Source: Methanoculleus sp. UBA374 (lineage in GTDB: Archaea > Halobacteriota > Methanomicrobia > Methanomicrobiales > Methanoculleaceae). Taken from it: a stretch of DNA of 64,000 bases. Location: the NCBI GenBank assembly GCA_002508705.1, contig DAYL01000003.1, forward strand, positions 10,127-74,126. Direction: 5' to 3'. The notes under the pieces were generated by a model that ran no database searches, was not told the DNA's origin, and saw only the letters and a list, made by a program, of their open reading frames with translations. Position 1 is the first letter of the stretch, and each line of letters opens with the position of its first letter. Made by a program: the position numbers and the translations under genes. Below are positions 26,801-36,296 of this stretch, in pieces.

Positions 26801-28110
26801 GTATATCTCTCCAATCCCGGGATATGTATCCGCTTCACGCTGGTTGTCTGTACTGCATCGGCGGTAATCCTTCGTCCTTCGACCGTAACCGCGTTCCCAC
26901 CGGCAAGCGTGGCAAAGAGCGGCCCCTTCGGAACCCCGAGCATGCGCGCTTTCCCGGGGTCGAACCGCACCTTGCAAAGGACAAGGTGATCACCGTCGAT
27001 AACAGCATTTTCACAGATAAGTAAGAGTTTTACGCACAGGGTAGTTATATCTCTTGCGAGTTGGGAGGATGCATCCTCAAAGCCGATAAACGTCGGCAGT
27101 ACTTCCGCCGACCCTTTTGAGAGATGGACAATCGGCAATTCATCGATGGATTCAAGAAATCTGTCTTTACTGGATTTTACGATCTCTTCAACAAGGTCCG
27201 GGGCAACGGTTACCGGGACCGGAGTTCCCTCTCCCGCGAGGCCGTGGATGTGGATGCGGGAGCCGGGAGCGATCTCTCCGGCGAGAGCTCTGACCCTGCA
27301 GTAAGTGGCCCAATCGAGACGCGAGACCTCCGGGATTTCAGACTCGGTGAGGTGAATGATCCCGGCATCGTCAAGCATCCGCTCGATCCGTTCGAATTCA
27401 CCGGTCGAGAGTGCTTTTCGGTCGATGTAAGTGGCAACGGCACGGCTCGCCTCCTGCATCCGCAGGATGAGGGGCGGGGTTATGTCGCCGACCTGACGGG
27501 TCGGCACGATGTGGCCGAAAGCGCCCCGGGAAGAGAGAGCGATAGCGGTCTGCCGCATGGCGTAGTGGGTCCCACCAAAGCCGATGAGGTTGATCGTCTT
27601 CAGTGGCCGGGCGGTGAGGATGCTCTCCGCTACCGCCCTTCCTGCGACCGGGTCGGCCCATTCAGCGGCGGTGGACCCGATTTCGACGAAGAATGACGGC
27701 GTGGATAGCGCCGTCGGACCGTGGTGCGTCACTTCGTAGGAGACCCGGTAGCCCTCCGGGGCCCGGGCGGCGAGGCTACCAAGGACGGCGTGCATCCATG
27801 CCGGAGATGCCGGCGCAAGAGTCTGTGGCTCTCCGCCGAGTTCGGCGGCACCGTAGTTTCCGGTCGCGTGCACGGTCAGGGCGGGCGTCGGGTGCACGCT
27901 CGAGTGCCGGGAGAGGAAGATAATGAGATCGGCATCGACCTCTTCATCGATCCGGTCCTGATAGATCAATCTTCCCGCGATTTCGTGGAACGCCAGCGTA
28001 TGCCGGTTCGCAAGCGGCCACGACCCGCCCTCCGCAAGCAGTTCCCGGAGGCGATCGCGGATGTTCACCCCCGCACAATCCTCTCTTGAGTTGATCAGCG
28101 CGATCCGCAT
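26797..28110 (-). CDS. dtdA: D-aminoacyl-tRNA deacylase DtdA
   Basis: A 437-residue archaeal/plant-type deacylase that frees tRNA from D-amino acids. Family segments include [17 protein letters not shown] at the N-terminus, [19 protein letters not shown], and the VTHHGPT and [10 protein letters not shown] motifs that contribute metal ligands. The ATG at 28110 is chosen because the conserved N-terminus begins there; a longer frame to 28194 adds unrelated residues. It heads the ftsZ-secE-spt5 transcript. Confidence 0.92.
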   Translation of the reverse strand: MRIALINSREDCAGVNIRDRLRELLAEGGSWPLANRHTLAFHEIAGRLIYQDRIDEEVDADLIIFLSRHSSVHPTPALTVHATGNYGAAELGGEPQTLAPASPAWMHAVLGSLAARAPEGYRVSYEVTHHGPTALSTPSFFVEIGSTAAEWADPVAGRAVAESILTARPLKTINLIGFGGTHYAMRQTAIALSSRGAFGHIVPTRQVGDITPPLILRMQEASRAVATYIDRKALSTGEFERIERMLDDAGIIHLTESEIPEVSRLDWATYCRVRALAGEIAPGSRIHIHGLAGEGTPVPVTVAPDLVEEIVKSSKDRFLESIDELPIVHLSKGSAEVLPTFIGFEDASSQLARDITTLCVKLLLICENAVIDGDHLVLCKVRFDPGKARMLGVPKGPLFATLAGGNAVTVEGRRITADAVQTTSVKRIHIPGLERYT

Positions 28111-28203
28111 CGGTACATACATGGGCGGGCAGGACGCTAAATGATAGTGCTTGTTGACCCGACAGTAAATCCTATCTGCCGGCAGGCAAACCATGTTGGT
28201 ACT

Positions 28204-28386
28204 ATGGACAAAGAGAAGATACGCAAAGCGTTCGAGGCGTACGGCATAGAAAACGAGATCACCTGCCCGCAGGCGTTCGAGATCTCCGGGAAGTACGACA
28301 TCTCGAAGGCGGACATTGCCCGATACTGCAATCAGCGCGAACCGAGGATCAAGATCCGGGCCTGCCAGTTGGGCTGCTTCAGATGA
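28204..28386 (+). CDS. Small helical protein with Cys-rich end, coupled to moeA
   Basis: A 60-residue protein, MDKEKIRKAFEAYGIENE at its start, with CPQAFEISGKYDISKADIAR in the middle and a CQLGCF end. The central part could be a small helix-turn-helix. I do not recognise a named family. The stop codon overlaps the moeA start (ATGA), so it is translated with moeA, and a role near molybdenum or tungsten cofactor is plausible. The ATG at 28204 gives the compact form; an upstream ATG at 28141 adds 21 unconvincing residues. Confidence 0.65.
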   Translation: MDKEKIRKAFEAYGIENEITCPQAFEISGKYDISKADIARYCNQREPRIKIRACQLGCFR

Positions 28387-29585
28387 GCCTCTTCCTTGAG
28401 GTCGTGTCCGTCAGCGAGGCCGTGGAGGCGGTGCGGAGGATCGCCCCGCTGCCCGGGTGCGAGGAGGTCCCGCTCGAAGACGCCCTCCATCGGGTTCTCG
28501 CGCGGGATGTCCGTGCCGATATCGATATCCCGGGGTTCGACCGCTCGACGGTCGACGGCTACGCACTCGCCGCTGCCGAGACCACCGGGGCCTCCGAGGC
28601 CATCCCGGCTATGCTCCAGTGCCGGGGCCGGGTCGGGATGGGAAGCGCGGATGTGGGTGAGATCTCTTCAGGGGCGTGCCGATACGTTCCCACCGGAGGG
28701 GCTCTCCCGGAGGGGGCGGACGCGGCGGTGATGATCGAGCACGCAGAGCAGATCGGGGACGACGTTCTGATACACCGCCCGGTGGCGCCCGGCGAGAACG
28801 TGGTCTTCCGGGGCGAAGACTTCGGCGCCGGGAAGGTCGCCCTGGAGCGGGGCCGTGTGCTCTCGCCCCGGGAGATCGGCGTAGCCGCGGCGGTCGGCGC
28901 CGACCGGGTATCTGTGGTGACGAGACCGAAGATCGGGATCATATCCACGGGGAACGAACTCGTCCCCGTCGTCGAGACCCCGGGGCCGGGGGAGGTGCGG
29001 GACGCAAACTCCTACCTCGCCGGCGCTTTCGTGACGGAGCGGGGGTGCCACCCGGTCTACTTCGGGATCGTCAGGGACGAGCAGGCGATGCTGAAGAGGG
29101 CAGTCTCTTCGGCGCTTGACCGGTGCGATGCGGTCCTGGTCTCGGGGGGGTCCTCGAAAGATGAGCGGGACAACACCGCCGCGGTCATCGCGGAACTCGG
29201 CGAGGTGCTGGTGCACGGGATCGCCATCGCGCCGGGAAAACCCACCATCATCGGAACGGCGGGGGGAAAACCGGTTATCGGACTCCCGGGGCACCCGGCA
29301 TCGACCTATGTCGTGCTCGTCGCCGTCGTCGACCACCTGCTCGCGGCGATGCAGATGACCACCGTCTCACGGCGGACCATCCGCGCACAGCTGACAGAGA
29401 ACGTTCCTTCCACCCGCGGGAGGGAGGACTACGTCCGGGTCAGCGTCAGGAACGGGAAGGCGACGCCGGTCTTCGGGAAGTCGGGGCTCCTCAACACCCT
29501 GGTGCAGAGCGGGGGGCTGGTGCAGATCCCGGCGTCGAGCGAGGGGCTCGAGGTCGGCGAAGAGGTTGAGGTGATTCTGTGGTGA
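28383..29585 (+). CDS. moeA: Molybdopterin molybdenumtransferase MoeA (first copy)
   Basis: A 400-residue MoeA, which inserts molybdate or tungstate into adenylylated molybdopterin. Conserved elements are GFDRSTVDGYAL (domain 3), TGGALPEGADAAVMIE, the MoaB-like domain ISTGNELVP and VSGGSSKDERDNT, and GLPGHPAST. Formylmethanofuran and formate dehydrogenases of methanogens need this cofactor. It overlaps the 60-aa gene upstream and the second MoeA downstream (7-bp overlap). Confidence 0.94.
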   Translation: MSLFLEVVSVSEAVEAVRRIAPLPGCEEVPLEDALHRVLARDVRADIDIPGFDRSTVDGYALAAAETTGASEAIPAMLQCRGRVGMGSADVGEISSGACRYVPTGGALPEGADAAVMIEHAEQIGDDVLIHRPVAPGENVVFRGEDFGAGKVALERGRVLSPREIGVAAAVGADRVSVVTRPKIGIISTGNELVPVVETPGPGEVRDANSYLAGAFVTERGCHPVYFGIVRDEQAMLKRAVSSALDRCDAVLVSGGSSKDERDNTAAVIAELGEVLVHGIAIAPGKPTIIGTAGGKPVIGLPGHPASTYVVLVAVVDHLLAAMQMTTVSRRTIRAQLTENVPSTRGREDYVRVSVRNGKATPVFGKSGLLNTLVQSGGLVQIPASSEGLEVGEEVEVILW

Positions 29586-31441
29586 AACGCTACCTCTCGG
29601 TCATCTCTCTCGCCGAAGCGCGGGAGCTCGTGGAGCGCTCCTTCCCGGCGATCCCCGGGGTCGTCCGGGTCCCGGTGACCACCGGAGCGGTCGGCAGGAT
29701 CACCGCCGGGCCCATATTCGCCAGGTTCTCGGTCCCCGCCATCCACCTCTCGGCGATGGACGGGATCGCGGTAAGAAGCGCCGATACCCGCGGGGCAAGC
29801 GAGCAGCACCCGGTGACCCTCCCGGTTGCGGTGCGGGTCAACACGGGAAACATCGTCCCGCCCGGCTACGATGCGGTGGTGATGATCGAGGATGTCTGGG
29901 TTGAGGGCGAGACCTACACCATCAGAAAGCCGGTCAGCCCCTGGCAGCACATCCGCCCGGTCGGCGAGGATATCGGGGAGTCGGAGATGATCCTCCCGCA
30001 GGGCCACCGGATACGGCCGCAGGACGTGGGGGCGCTCGCAAACTACGGGGTCACCGAGGTCGCGGTCAAAAATGTCCGGGCGGGGCTGATCCCCACCGGG
30101 AGCGAACTGGTGCCGGCGGGCGAGATGCCGCCGCCCGGGAAGGTGGTGGAGAGCAACACCCTGATGGCCGCGGCGGTACTCGAGGAGGCGGGCGTGGAGG
30201 CGCACCGCTACGCAATCGTCCCGGACGACTACGACCGGATCCGGGACGCCGTCCGGCGCGGCGTCGCCGAGAACGATATCCTGTTCGTCTCGGCCGGCTC
30301 GTCCGCCGGGACCCGCGACTACACCGCCGATATCGTCCGGGACCTCGGCGAAGTGCTGGCGCACGGGGTCGCCATCAAACCCGGAAAACCGGTGATCATC
30401 GGCCGGATTGAGGGAAAACCGGTGATCGGCCTTCCCGGCTATCCCCTTGCGGCGGCAACCGTGCTCCGCGAGATCGTGCTGCCGTTCATAGCCCGCTACG
30501 GCCTTTCCGTCCCCCGGCCGGAATGCGTCGACGCCCGGCTTACCACGAGCCTGCACTCGGATATCGGGACGGACGAGTTCGTCCTCCTCTCGGTGGGGAG
30601 GATCGGCGACCGCTGGGTGGCGGTGCCCCAGTCCCGGGGCGCCGGAGTTCAGATGAGCGCGGTGCGGGCGAACGCATACCTGCAGATCCCGGCGCAGAAA
30701 GAGGGGGTCGAGGCCGGGGAGACGATGAGCGTCCGGCTCACCGTCCCCCGCGCGGAGGCGGAGGAAGCGGTGCTCATCACCGGCAGCCACGACCCGGCCC
30801 TCGACTACCTGGCCGACCTCATCCGACCGCGCGATGTCGATATCCACTCCACCCACGTCGGGAGCATGGGCGGCGTGATTGCCCTGAAGAAGCAGGAGTG
30901 CCACGCGGCCCCGATGCACCTTCTCTCCCCCGACGGCACCTACAATATCCATTACCTGGAGCGCTACCTGCCCGGCGCGGACCTCGTCCTCCTCTGCGTG
31001 GCGGAACGCCAGCAGGGGGTCATGTCCCGCGACGGGCTGACGATTGACGATCTACCCGGCCGGACGTTCATCAACCGGCAGAAGGGGTCGGGGACGCGGG
31101 TGCTCTTCGACCACGTTCTCACAAAACGCGGGATCGCACCGGCCGCCATCCCGGGCTACGACCGCGAGGCGACGACGCACCTTGCGGTGGCCCTGGCCGT
31201 CCGGACCGGGGAGGCCGATGCAGGAATGGGCGTTTACAGCGCCGCAAAGGCGCTCGGTCTCGCGTTCGTCCCGGTGGCGACGGAGCGCTACGAACTCGCG
31301 ATTCACCGGGCGATGCTCGACGACCCCCGGATCGCGGCCCTCGTCGAGACTGTCTCGTCGGAGGCGTTCAAGCGGGTCCTCCGGGACCTCGGGGGCTACG
31401 AGACGGGCGAGACCGGCGTCCTGCGCGGACTGCGAGGCTGA
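29579..31441 (+). CDS. moeA: MoeA fused to a periplasmic-binding-protein-like domain (second copy)
   Basis: A 620-residue two-part protein. Residues 1 to about 395 are MoeA (AIHLSAMDGIAV, TGSELVPAGEMPP, GLPGYPLAAAT). Residues about 400-620 are a LysR-substrate-type PBP-like domain (VLITGSHDPALDYLADLI, STHVGSMGGVIALKK, GLTIDDLPGRTFINRQKGSG). No signal peptide precedes it, so it is cytoplasmic. The PBP-like domain may sense molybdate or tungstate or another small ligand; that is inference. It starts at GTG (29579 or 29582). Its last 74 bp overlap the opposite-strand gene. Confidence 0.9.
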   Translation: MVKRYLSVISLAEARELVERSFPAIPGVVRVPVTTGAVGRITAGPIFARFSVPAIHLSAMDGIAVRSADTRGASEQHPVTLPVAVRVNTGNIVPPGYDAVVMIEDVWVEGETYTIRKPVSPWQHIRPVGEDIGESEMILPQGHRIRPQDVGALANYGVTEVAVKNVRAGLIPTGSELVPAGEMPPPGKVVESNTLMAAAVLEEAGVEAHRYAIVPDDYDRIRDAVRRGVAENDILFVSAGSSAGTRDYTADIVRDLGEVLAHGVAIKPGKPVIIGRIEGKPVIGLPGYPLAAATVLREIVLPFIARYGLSVPRPECVDARLTTSLHSDIGTDEFVLLSVGRIGDRWVAVPQSRGAGVQMSAVRANAYLQIPAQKEGVEAGETMSVRLTVPRAEAEEAVLITGSHDPALDYLADLIRPRDVDIHSTHVGSMGGVIALKKQECHAAPMHLLSPDGTYNIHYLERYLPGADLVLLCVAERQQGVMSRDGLTIDDLPGRTFINRQKGSGTRVLFDHVLTKRGIAPAAIPGYDREATTHLAVALAVRTGEADAGMGVYSAAKALGLAFVPVATERYELAIHRAMLDDPRIAALVETVSSEAFKRVLRDLGGYETGETGVLRGLRG

Positions 31442-31850
31442 CCGCCTCCCCGGGCGTGGCGCACTCCCTCACCCCCTCTATCTTCCAGGTCAAAAGACCG
31501 TAGACCGGTTTTCCTGTCTTGAGCGCGATCGCGATCTCCGAGAGGGTGCCGTAGCCGCCCCCGACGGCGATCACCGCATCCGCCGAGTTCACGAGAACGA
31601 CGTTCCTCGCGTGCCCCATGCCGGTGCGGACCACCACGTCGAGATAGGGGTTTCCGTCCCCGACATCCGGGAGGATGCCGACGGTCGCCCCCCCGCCCTC
31701 TTTTGCGCCCCTGCAGGCGGCCTCCATCACCCCGCCGAGGCCGCCGCAACAGACGGTCCCGTGGTTCCCGGCGATGAGGCGGCCGACGGCTTCTGCAAGC
31801 CCGTAGTCTTCTCCGGAGCAGTCCCCCCTCCCGATGACGGCTATCTGCAT
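31368..31850 (-). CDS. Rossmann nucleotide-binding protein, TIGR00725/LOG-like
   Basis: A 160-residue protein beginning MQIAVIGRGDCSGEDYG. The glycine-rich VCCGGLGGVMEAACRGAK and GGGYGTLSEIAIAL motifs are those of the LOG/MoCo-carrier-like nucleotide-binding family. Whether it binds a nucleotide or molybdenum cofactor is not clear, but the position beside two moeA genes is suggestive. The ATG at 31850 is the natural start. The 3' end overlaps the MoeA-PBP gene by 74 bp in the convergent orientation, so its last ~24 residues (Arg/Pro-rich) may be a recent stop-codon shift. Confidence 0.82.
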   Translation of the reverse strand: MQIAVIGRGDCSGEDYGLAEAVGRLIAGNHGTVCCGGLGGVMEAACRGAKEGGGATVGILPDVGDGNPYLDVVVRTGMGHARNVVLVNSADAVIAVGGGYGTLSEIAIALKTGKPVYGLLTWKIEGVRECATPGEAVSLAVRAGRRSRPSRSPRGPGGPA

Positions 31851-31883
31851 GGGGAGAGGTCGGGGGGTGAGGAGATAATGGGT

Positions 31884-31975
31884 TGGACGGGGGGGCGCTC
31901 CTGCCCTGCGGCCAGTCGAGAGTCGCACCTTGCGGTGCTCCTGCCCCGCCTGCCCTGCGGGGCACGCGGGGCACA
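31884..31975. repeat. GC-rich hairpin repeat cluster before ileS
   Basis: GCACC-TTGC-GGTGC (31925-31938) is a hairpin and TGCCCCGC/GCGGGGCA (31942-31949 and 31957-31964) is a second. CTCCTGCCC occurs twice. The first hairpin is an imperfect copy of the 17-bp element found twice near 40.7-40.9 kb. It lies between the LOG-like gene and ileS, with no coding role. Confidence 0.6.
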
Positions 31976-32037
31976 CACAAACACTTTGTCTCACAACAAC
32001 AAATGGTACACCAGAGTGTGACTATGAGGGATATGAG

Positions 32038-35000
32038 GTGAAAGAAGTCACCAGCAGTTATAACCCGCGCGAGATCGAGACGCGAGTCCAGGATTACTGG
32101 AAGAGCGAAAATATCTATGCACGTGTCCAGGAGAGGAGGAAGGATGGGGAAGCGTTCTTTTTCGTCGACGGGCCGCCGTACACCACCGGCAACATTCACC
32201 TCGGCACCGCCTGGAACAAGATCATAAAAGACGCTATCCTCCGGTATCAGCGGATGCTGGGCAAAAACGTCATCGAGCGCGCCGGTTACGACATGCACGG
32301 CCTCCCCATCGAGGTGCAGGTTGAGCACCAGCTCGGGTTCACCTCGAAGAAAGATATCGAAGAGTACGGTATCGCCGCATTCATCGAACAATGCCGGACG
32401 TTTGCCCTGACGCACATGGAGATCATGAGCGACCAGTTCCGGCGGCTCGGCATCTGGCTCGACTTCGACAACCCCTACCAGACCATCAAGGAGGAGTACA
32501 TCGAGTCCGCGTGGTGGGCGCTCCAGCAGGCCGACAGGCACGGGCTCCTCGAACGCGGCCACCGGGTCGTGAACTGGTGCCCCCGGTGCGAGACGGCGAT
32601 CGCCGACTCCGAAGTGGACTACTGGGATGAGACCGACCCCTCCATCTTCGTCAAGTTCCCCGTCGTCGGGCGCGAAAACGAGTACCTCGTGATCTGGACG
32701 ACGACGCCCTGGACCCTTCCCGCGAACGTGGCGGTGGCGGTCAACGCCGCGTTCACCTACGCGCGGGTGCGGGCGAAGAAAGACAACGGCGAGGAGGTTC
32801 TCTGGCTCGCCGAAGAACTCGTCGAACCCGTCCTGAAGATGGGCAGGTATCAGGACTACACGGTCCTCGATAAGGTCCCGGGGAGCAGCCTCGTCGGCAT
32901 GGAGTACACCTCCCCGCTCGCCGGTCACGTGCCGCACCAGGCGGAGATCCGGCACCGGGTCGTGGCGGCCGACTACGTCGCGCTCGAGAACACCGGCCTC
33001 GTCCACATCGCCCCCGGCCACGGGTGGGACGACTACCTGGTCGGTATCCGGGAGGGGCTTGAGGTCTTCTGCCCGGTCGACGCCGGAGGGTGCTTCACCC
33101 CGGAGGCCGGGGCGTTTGCCGACATGTACGTCCGGGACGCAAACGATGTCGTCATCGACGCACTCGGCGGCTACCTCCTCGCCCGGAAGACGATCACCCA
33201 CCGCTACGGCCACTGCTGGCGGTGCAAGGCCCCCATCATCTACCGTGCGACGGCACAGTGGTTCCTGAAGGCCACCACCGTCCGCGACCGGATGCTCGAC
33301 GAGATCACGAAGGTGAAGTGGTATCCGGAATGGGCAGGAAGCGCCCGGTTCCATGACTTCGTCAAGGAGTCACGCGACTGGTGCATCTCCCGGCAGCGCT
33401 ACTGGGGCATCCCCATCCCCATCTGGCACTGCCCGCAGTGCGGAGAGAAGATCGTCATCGGCACCATCGCCGAACTCGAAGAGCGGTCGGGAACGGCGAT
33501 CCCCGATCCCCACCGCCCCTACGTGGATGCGGTCACCATCCCGTGCTCCTGCGGCGGAAAGATGCACCGGGTCGCCGATATCTTCGACGTCTGGTTCGAC
33601 TCGGCGGTCGCGTCCTGGGCAACCCTCGGGTTCCCCCGGCGGCGCGAGGCCTTCGACCGCTACTGGCCGGCGGACTTCATCACCGAAGGACAGGACCAGA
33701 CCCGGGGCTGGTTCTATTCCCAGCTCGGGGCAAGCACCATGGCGTTCTCCCGCGCTCCCTACAAAAGCGTCCTGATGCACGGGTTTGCTCTCGACGCCGA
33801 TGGGCGCAAGATGAGCAAGAGCCTCGGAAACGTCGTGACGCCCGAAGAGGTGATGAACCAGTTCGGCGTCGACGTCCTCCGGTTCTACGTCCTCTGGGCA
33901 AACGCCCCCTGGGACGACCTGAAGTTCAACTGGGACGGCGTGAAGACCATTCACCGGGCGCTCAACATCCTCTGGAACGTCTACCGGTTCCCGCTCCCGT
34001 ATATGGCCCTCGACTCGTTCCAGCCGGCGTCCGACGACGGCGGTCGGTGGAACGACGCGTTCGTCCGGGACAACATCGAAAAAATGCCGGAGGAAGACCG
34101 CTGGATCATCTCCCGGGTCAACTCGCTCGCCCGGTCGATAGCCGGGGATATGCAGGAGTACCTGCTCCACAGGATAACGCGGACGCTTTCCGCCTTTATC
34201 CTCGAGGACCTCTCCCGCTGGTACGTGCAGATCGTTCGGCCGCGGATGTGGCTTGAAGAGGATTCTCCGGAGAAGCGGTATGCCTACGAGGCCTCCTACT
34301 ACGTCATGCGCCGCCTGATAGTGCTTCTTTCTCCGTTTACTCCTCATATCACCGAGGAGATGTACCGGAACCTCCGTCTTGCGGGAGACCCGGAGAGCGT
34401 CCATATGCTCGACTGGCCGAAGGTGGACGACCTCCTGATCGATTCGCACCTTGAGGCCGACATGGAGGTCATCCGGTCGTTCGACGACGCGGTCGCCAAC
34501 GCCCGGCAGGCCGGAAAGCGGAAACTCCGCTGGCCGGTAGAAGAGGTCGTGGTAGTCACCGAAAGCGAAGACGTGAAGGCAGCCTTCCACGACCTGAACG
34601 CTCTTGCCCGGAACCGGGCGAACGCCCGGACGGTTCGGGTCGTCTACGGGACGTGGGACCGGCTCCTCTGGCAGGCAGAACCGGTGATGCGTAGTGTCGG
34701 CCCGGAGTTCGGCAGGGAGGGGCCGAAGGTCAAGGCGCTGATCGAGCGGGCGGACGGCACCGCCCTGAAGGCCACCATCGAGCGGGACGGAAAAGCCGAA
34801 CTCGACGGCTACGAAGTGTCTGCACGTCACGTCGCCTTCGCGGAGGCCCTCCCCGAGGGTGTCTTCTCCGCCCCCATGAAGGACGCGACGGTCTACGTGG
34901 ACGTCACCCTCACGCCGGCGCTCGAAGCCGAGGGCTATTCTCGCGAGGTCATCCGGCGAATCCAGGAGATGCGGCGCCAGCTGGACCTGAACGTCGACGA

Positions 35001-35217
35001 CTTCATCGCCGCAGCCGTGGATATTGCCGATGGAAGGGTGGCCTCGCTCATCGGGGAAGAGGTGTGGCAGAACGAGATCGCCGGAGAGGTGCGGGCGGCA
35101 ACCCTCACCGTCCGCCACGCAGACGGAAAGAAGCCGGCAGAGACCTTTGAACTCGAGAAAGACTGGGACGTGGAAGGCGTGCGGATGCAGATCGGCATCT
35201 CACGCGCCGGTGAGTGA
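32038..35217 (+). CDS. ileS: Isoleucyl-tRNA synthetase
   Basis: A 1059-residue class Ia synthetase. The HIGH-type motif is in PPYTTGNIHLGTAWN, KMSKS is present as GRKMSKSLGN, and the CP1 editing domain lies between them (TTTPWTLPANVAV). Several cysteine pairs that may hold zinc are visible (CPRC, CWRC, CPQC). A C-terminal tRNA-binding region finishes the chain. The GTG at 32038 is chosen: it has GAGG about 8 bases upstream and gives a normal length; the frame extends further upstream through the repeat cluster. Its last 18 bp overlap the convergent Thg1-like gene. Confidence 0.95.
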   Translation: MKEVTSSYNPREIETRVQDYWKSENIYARVQERRKDGEAFFFVDGPPYTTGNIHLGTAWNKIIKDAILRYQRMLGKNVIERAGYDMHGLPIEVQVEHQLGFTSKKDIEEYGIAAFIEQCRTFALTHMEIMSDQFRRLGIWLDFDNPYQTIKEEYIESAWWALQQADRHGLLERGHRVVNWCPRCETAIADSEVDYWDETDPSIFVKFPVVGRENEYLVIWTTTPWTLPANVAVAVNAAFTYARVRAKKDNGEEVLWLAEELVEPVLKMGRYQDYTVLDKVPGSSLVGMEYTSPLAGHVPHQAEIRHRVVAADYVALENTGLVHIAPGHGWDDYLVGIREGLEVFCPVDAGGCFTPEAGAFADMYVRDANDVVIDALGGYLLARKTITHRYGHCWRCKAPIIYRATAQWFLKATTVRDRMLDEITKVKWYPEWAGSARFHDFVKESRDWCISRQRYWGIPIPIWHCPQCGEKIVIGTIAELEERSGTAIPDPHRPYVDAVTIPCSCGGKMHRVADIFDVWFDSAVASWATLGFPRRREAFDRYWPADFITEGQDQTRGWFYSQLGASTMAFSRAPYKSVLMHGFALDADGRKMSKSLGNVVTPEEVMNQFGVDVLRFYVLWANAPWDDLKFNWDGVKTIHRALNILWNVYRFPLPYMALDSFQPASDDGGRWNDAFVRDNIEKMPEEDRWIISRVNSLARSIAGDMQEYLLHRITRTLSAFILEDLSRWYVQIVRPRMWLEEDSPEKRYAYEASYYVMRRLIVLLSPFTPHITEEMYRNLRLAGDPESVHMLDWPKVDDLLIDSHLEADMEVIRSFDDAVANARQAGKRKLRWPVEEVVVVTESEDVKAAFHDLNALARNRANARTVRVVYGTWDRLLWQAEPVMRSVGPEFGREGPKVKALIERADGTALKATIERDGKAELDGYEVSARHVAFAEALPEGVFSAPMKDATVYVDVTLTPALEAEGYSREVIRRIQEMRRQLDLNVDDFIAAAVDIADGRVASLIGEEVWQNEIAGEVRAATLTVRHADGKKPAETFELEKDWDVEGVRMQIGISRAGE

Positions 35218-35934
35218 ACGGATCAGGGCGGCCCCCTCGTCCGTTGAGAAGAGAGGGGTCACCTCCGGTTCCCGGATGCAGGTCCGCTGGGCCTGCACGA
35301 TCTCGCCCGTTATGGGGTTATACCCCTCTTTTATGCACTCTTCCCGGTAGAGGAGCATACCCCGCCGCTGCCAGGCAGGCGTTGCCGCCAGGTTGATGCC
35401 TCGCTCAAACATCATCTCGTGCATCGCATCGGACCGCATCCCCCGGAGTGCGGCGGCGGCCTCCCGGGGGCTCATCCCTTCGTCGACCAGCGCACTCTGG
35501 CAGTAGGCGTTGATATGGTTCCGCCACGCCTCGTTCTGCCGGGAGATGAGGTACTCGACAGCAAACTCCCCCGTTGCGGGGATTGTCCGGGCATCGAACG
35601 CAAGAGGTTCGGCGCACCTGAGTTCGATCGTGAGCCTGCTCGCCGCAATCGCGGCGGTCACGGAGTCGATCTTCTCCACCCGCCCGGAGAACGGCAGCGT
35701 CTTAAAATAGAGGCTGATCTCGTCGGAGAAGGTATAGGCGAACGCAGGAGCAAGACCGCTTTCGGTGAGGAGGTAGCGGCAGACAGCCCGCATGCTCGCG
35801 CAGAAGGCGGGGTCGAACGGTTTTTTGAAATTGAGCGTCCGGGTCAGGCGGTGAAAAGCCCGGCCGTCGAGCCTGACAAAAACAGGGGGGAAGATGGTGA
35901 GACCCGCGAAGATCTCCCGGTCTTGAATATCCAT
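35200..35934 (-). CDS. Thg1-like 3'-5' RNA nucleotidyltransferase (TLP)
   Basis: A 244-residue Thg1-family protein, which adds nucleotides to RNA in the 3'-5' direction. Catalytic segments are FVRLDGRAFHRLT and AYTFSDEISLYF, carrying the metal-binding acidic residues. Archaeal Thg1-like proteins can repair tRNA 5' ends or add G-1 to tRNA-His; which it does here is unknown. It converges on ileS with an 18-bp overlap. Confidence 0.9.
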   Translation of the reverse strand: MDIQDREIFAGLTIFPPVFVRLDGRAFHRLTRTLNFKKPFDPAFCASMRAVCRYLLTESGLAPAFAYTFSDEISLYFKTLPFSGRVEKIDSVTAAIAASRLTIELRCAEPLAFDARTIPATGEFAVEYLISRQNEAWRNHINAYCQSALVDEGMSPREAAAALRGMRSDAMHEMMFERGINLAATPAWQRRGMLLYREECIKEGYNPITGEIVQAQRTCIREPEVTPLFSTDEGAALIRSLTGA

Positions 35935-35979
35935 ATGCTATCAGATGTATGAGGAGCCCCGGACCGGTCGGATTCGCGT

Positions 35980-36243
35980 TTATTCTTCTTTTTCCGGCGA
36001 CCTGAAGATACCGGGGATATGGCGGACGATGACGATATCCCCGATGCTCTTTACGACCCGGAAGGGGATCTGCAGTCCCGAGTAGCCTTTTACCTCTCCG
36101 ATCTCGGGGTTGAGCTCGCCGACCGCAAGGGAGTCGATCTTCTTCTGGTCGACGTCGAGCACGACATCATCGACGTTCCCGATATATACAGCCCTATCGG
36201 TATAGACACTCAGTCCGAACAGCTCTGTAATCTGTGTTCTCAT
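35980..36243 (-). CDS. PRC-barrel domain protein
   Basis: An 87-residue protein made of one PRC-barrel (ITELFGLSVYTDRAVYIGNV, DVVLDVDQKKIDSLAVG, IPFRVVKSIGDIVIV). Such proteins in archaea are linked to RNA processing or division, but the role of this one is unknown. The second ATG (36243) is preferred because AGAGG lies 6 bases before it; the first ATG directly abuts that sequence. It is divergent from the site-2 protease gene. Confidence 0.88.
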   Translation of the reverse strand: MRTQITELFGLSVYTDRAVYIGNVDDVVLDVDQKKIDSLAVGELNPEIGEVKGYSGLQIPFRVVKSIGDIVIVRHIPGIFRSPEKEE

Positions 36244-36265
36244 CGGCATCCTCTGAAGGTATATT

Positions 36266-36274
36266 ACTATAAAT
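36266..36274 (+). promoter_or_regulatory. TATA box of the site-2 protease gene
   Basis: CTATAAATG is centred about 27 bp before the ATG at 36297, the spacing of a leaderless transcript. It is one reason to prefer that ATG over the one at 36273, which lies inside the box. The divergent PRC-barrel promoter overlaps the same AT-rich stretch. Confidence 0.45.
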
Positions 36275-36296
36275 GATAAAAAGATACTCTTTTCTC

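Noticed and set aside
31851..32037. N-terminal extension of ileS from 31930
   Set aside because: It would translate the hairpin repeat cluster into a Cys/Pro-rich stretch unlike any IleS; the GTG at 32038 gives the normal N-terminus.
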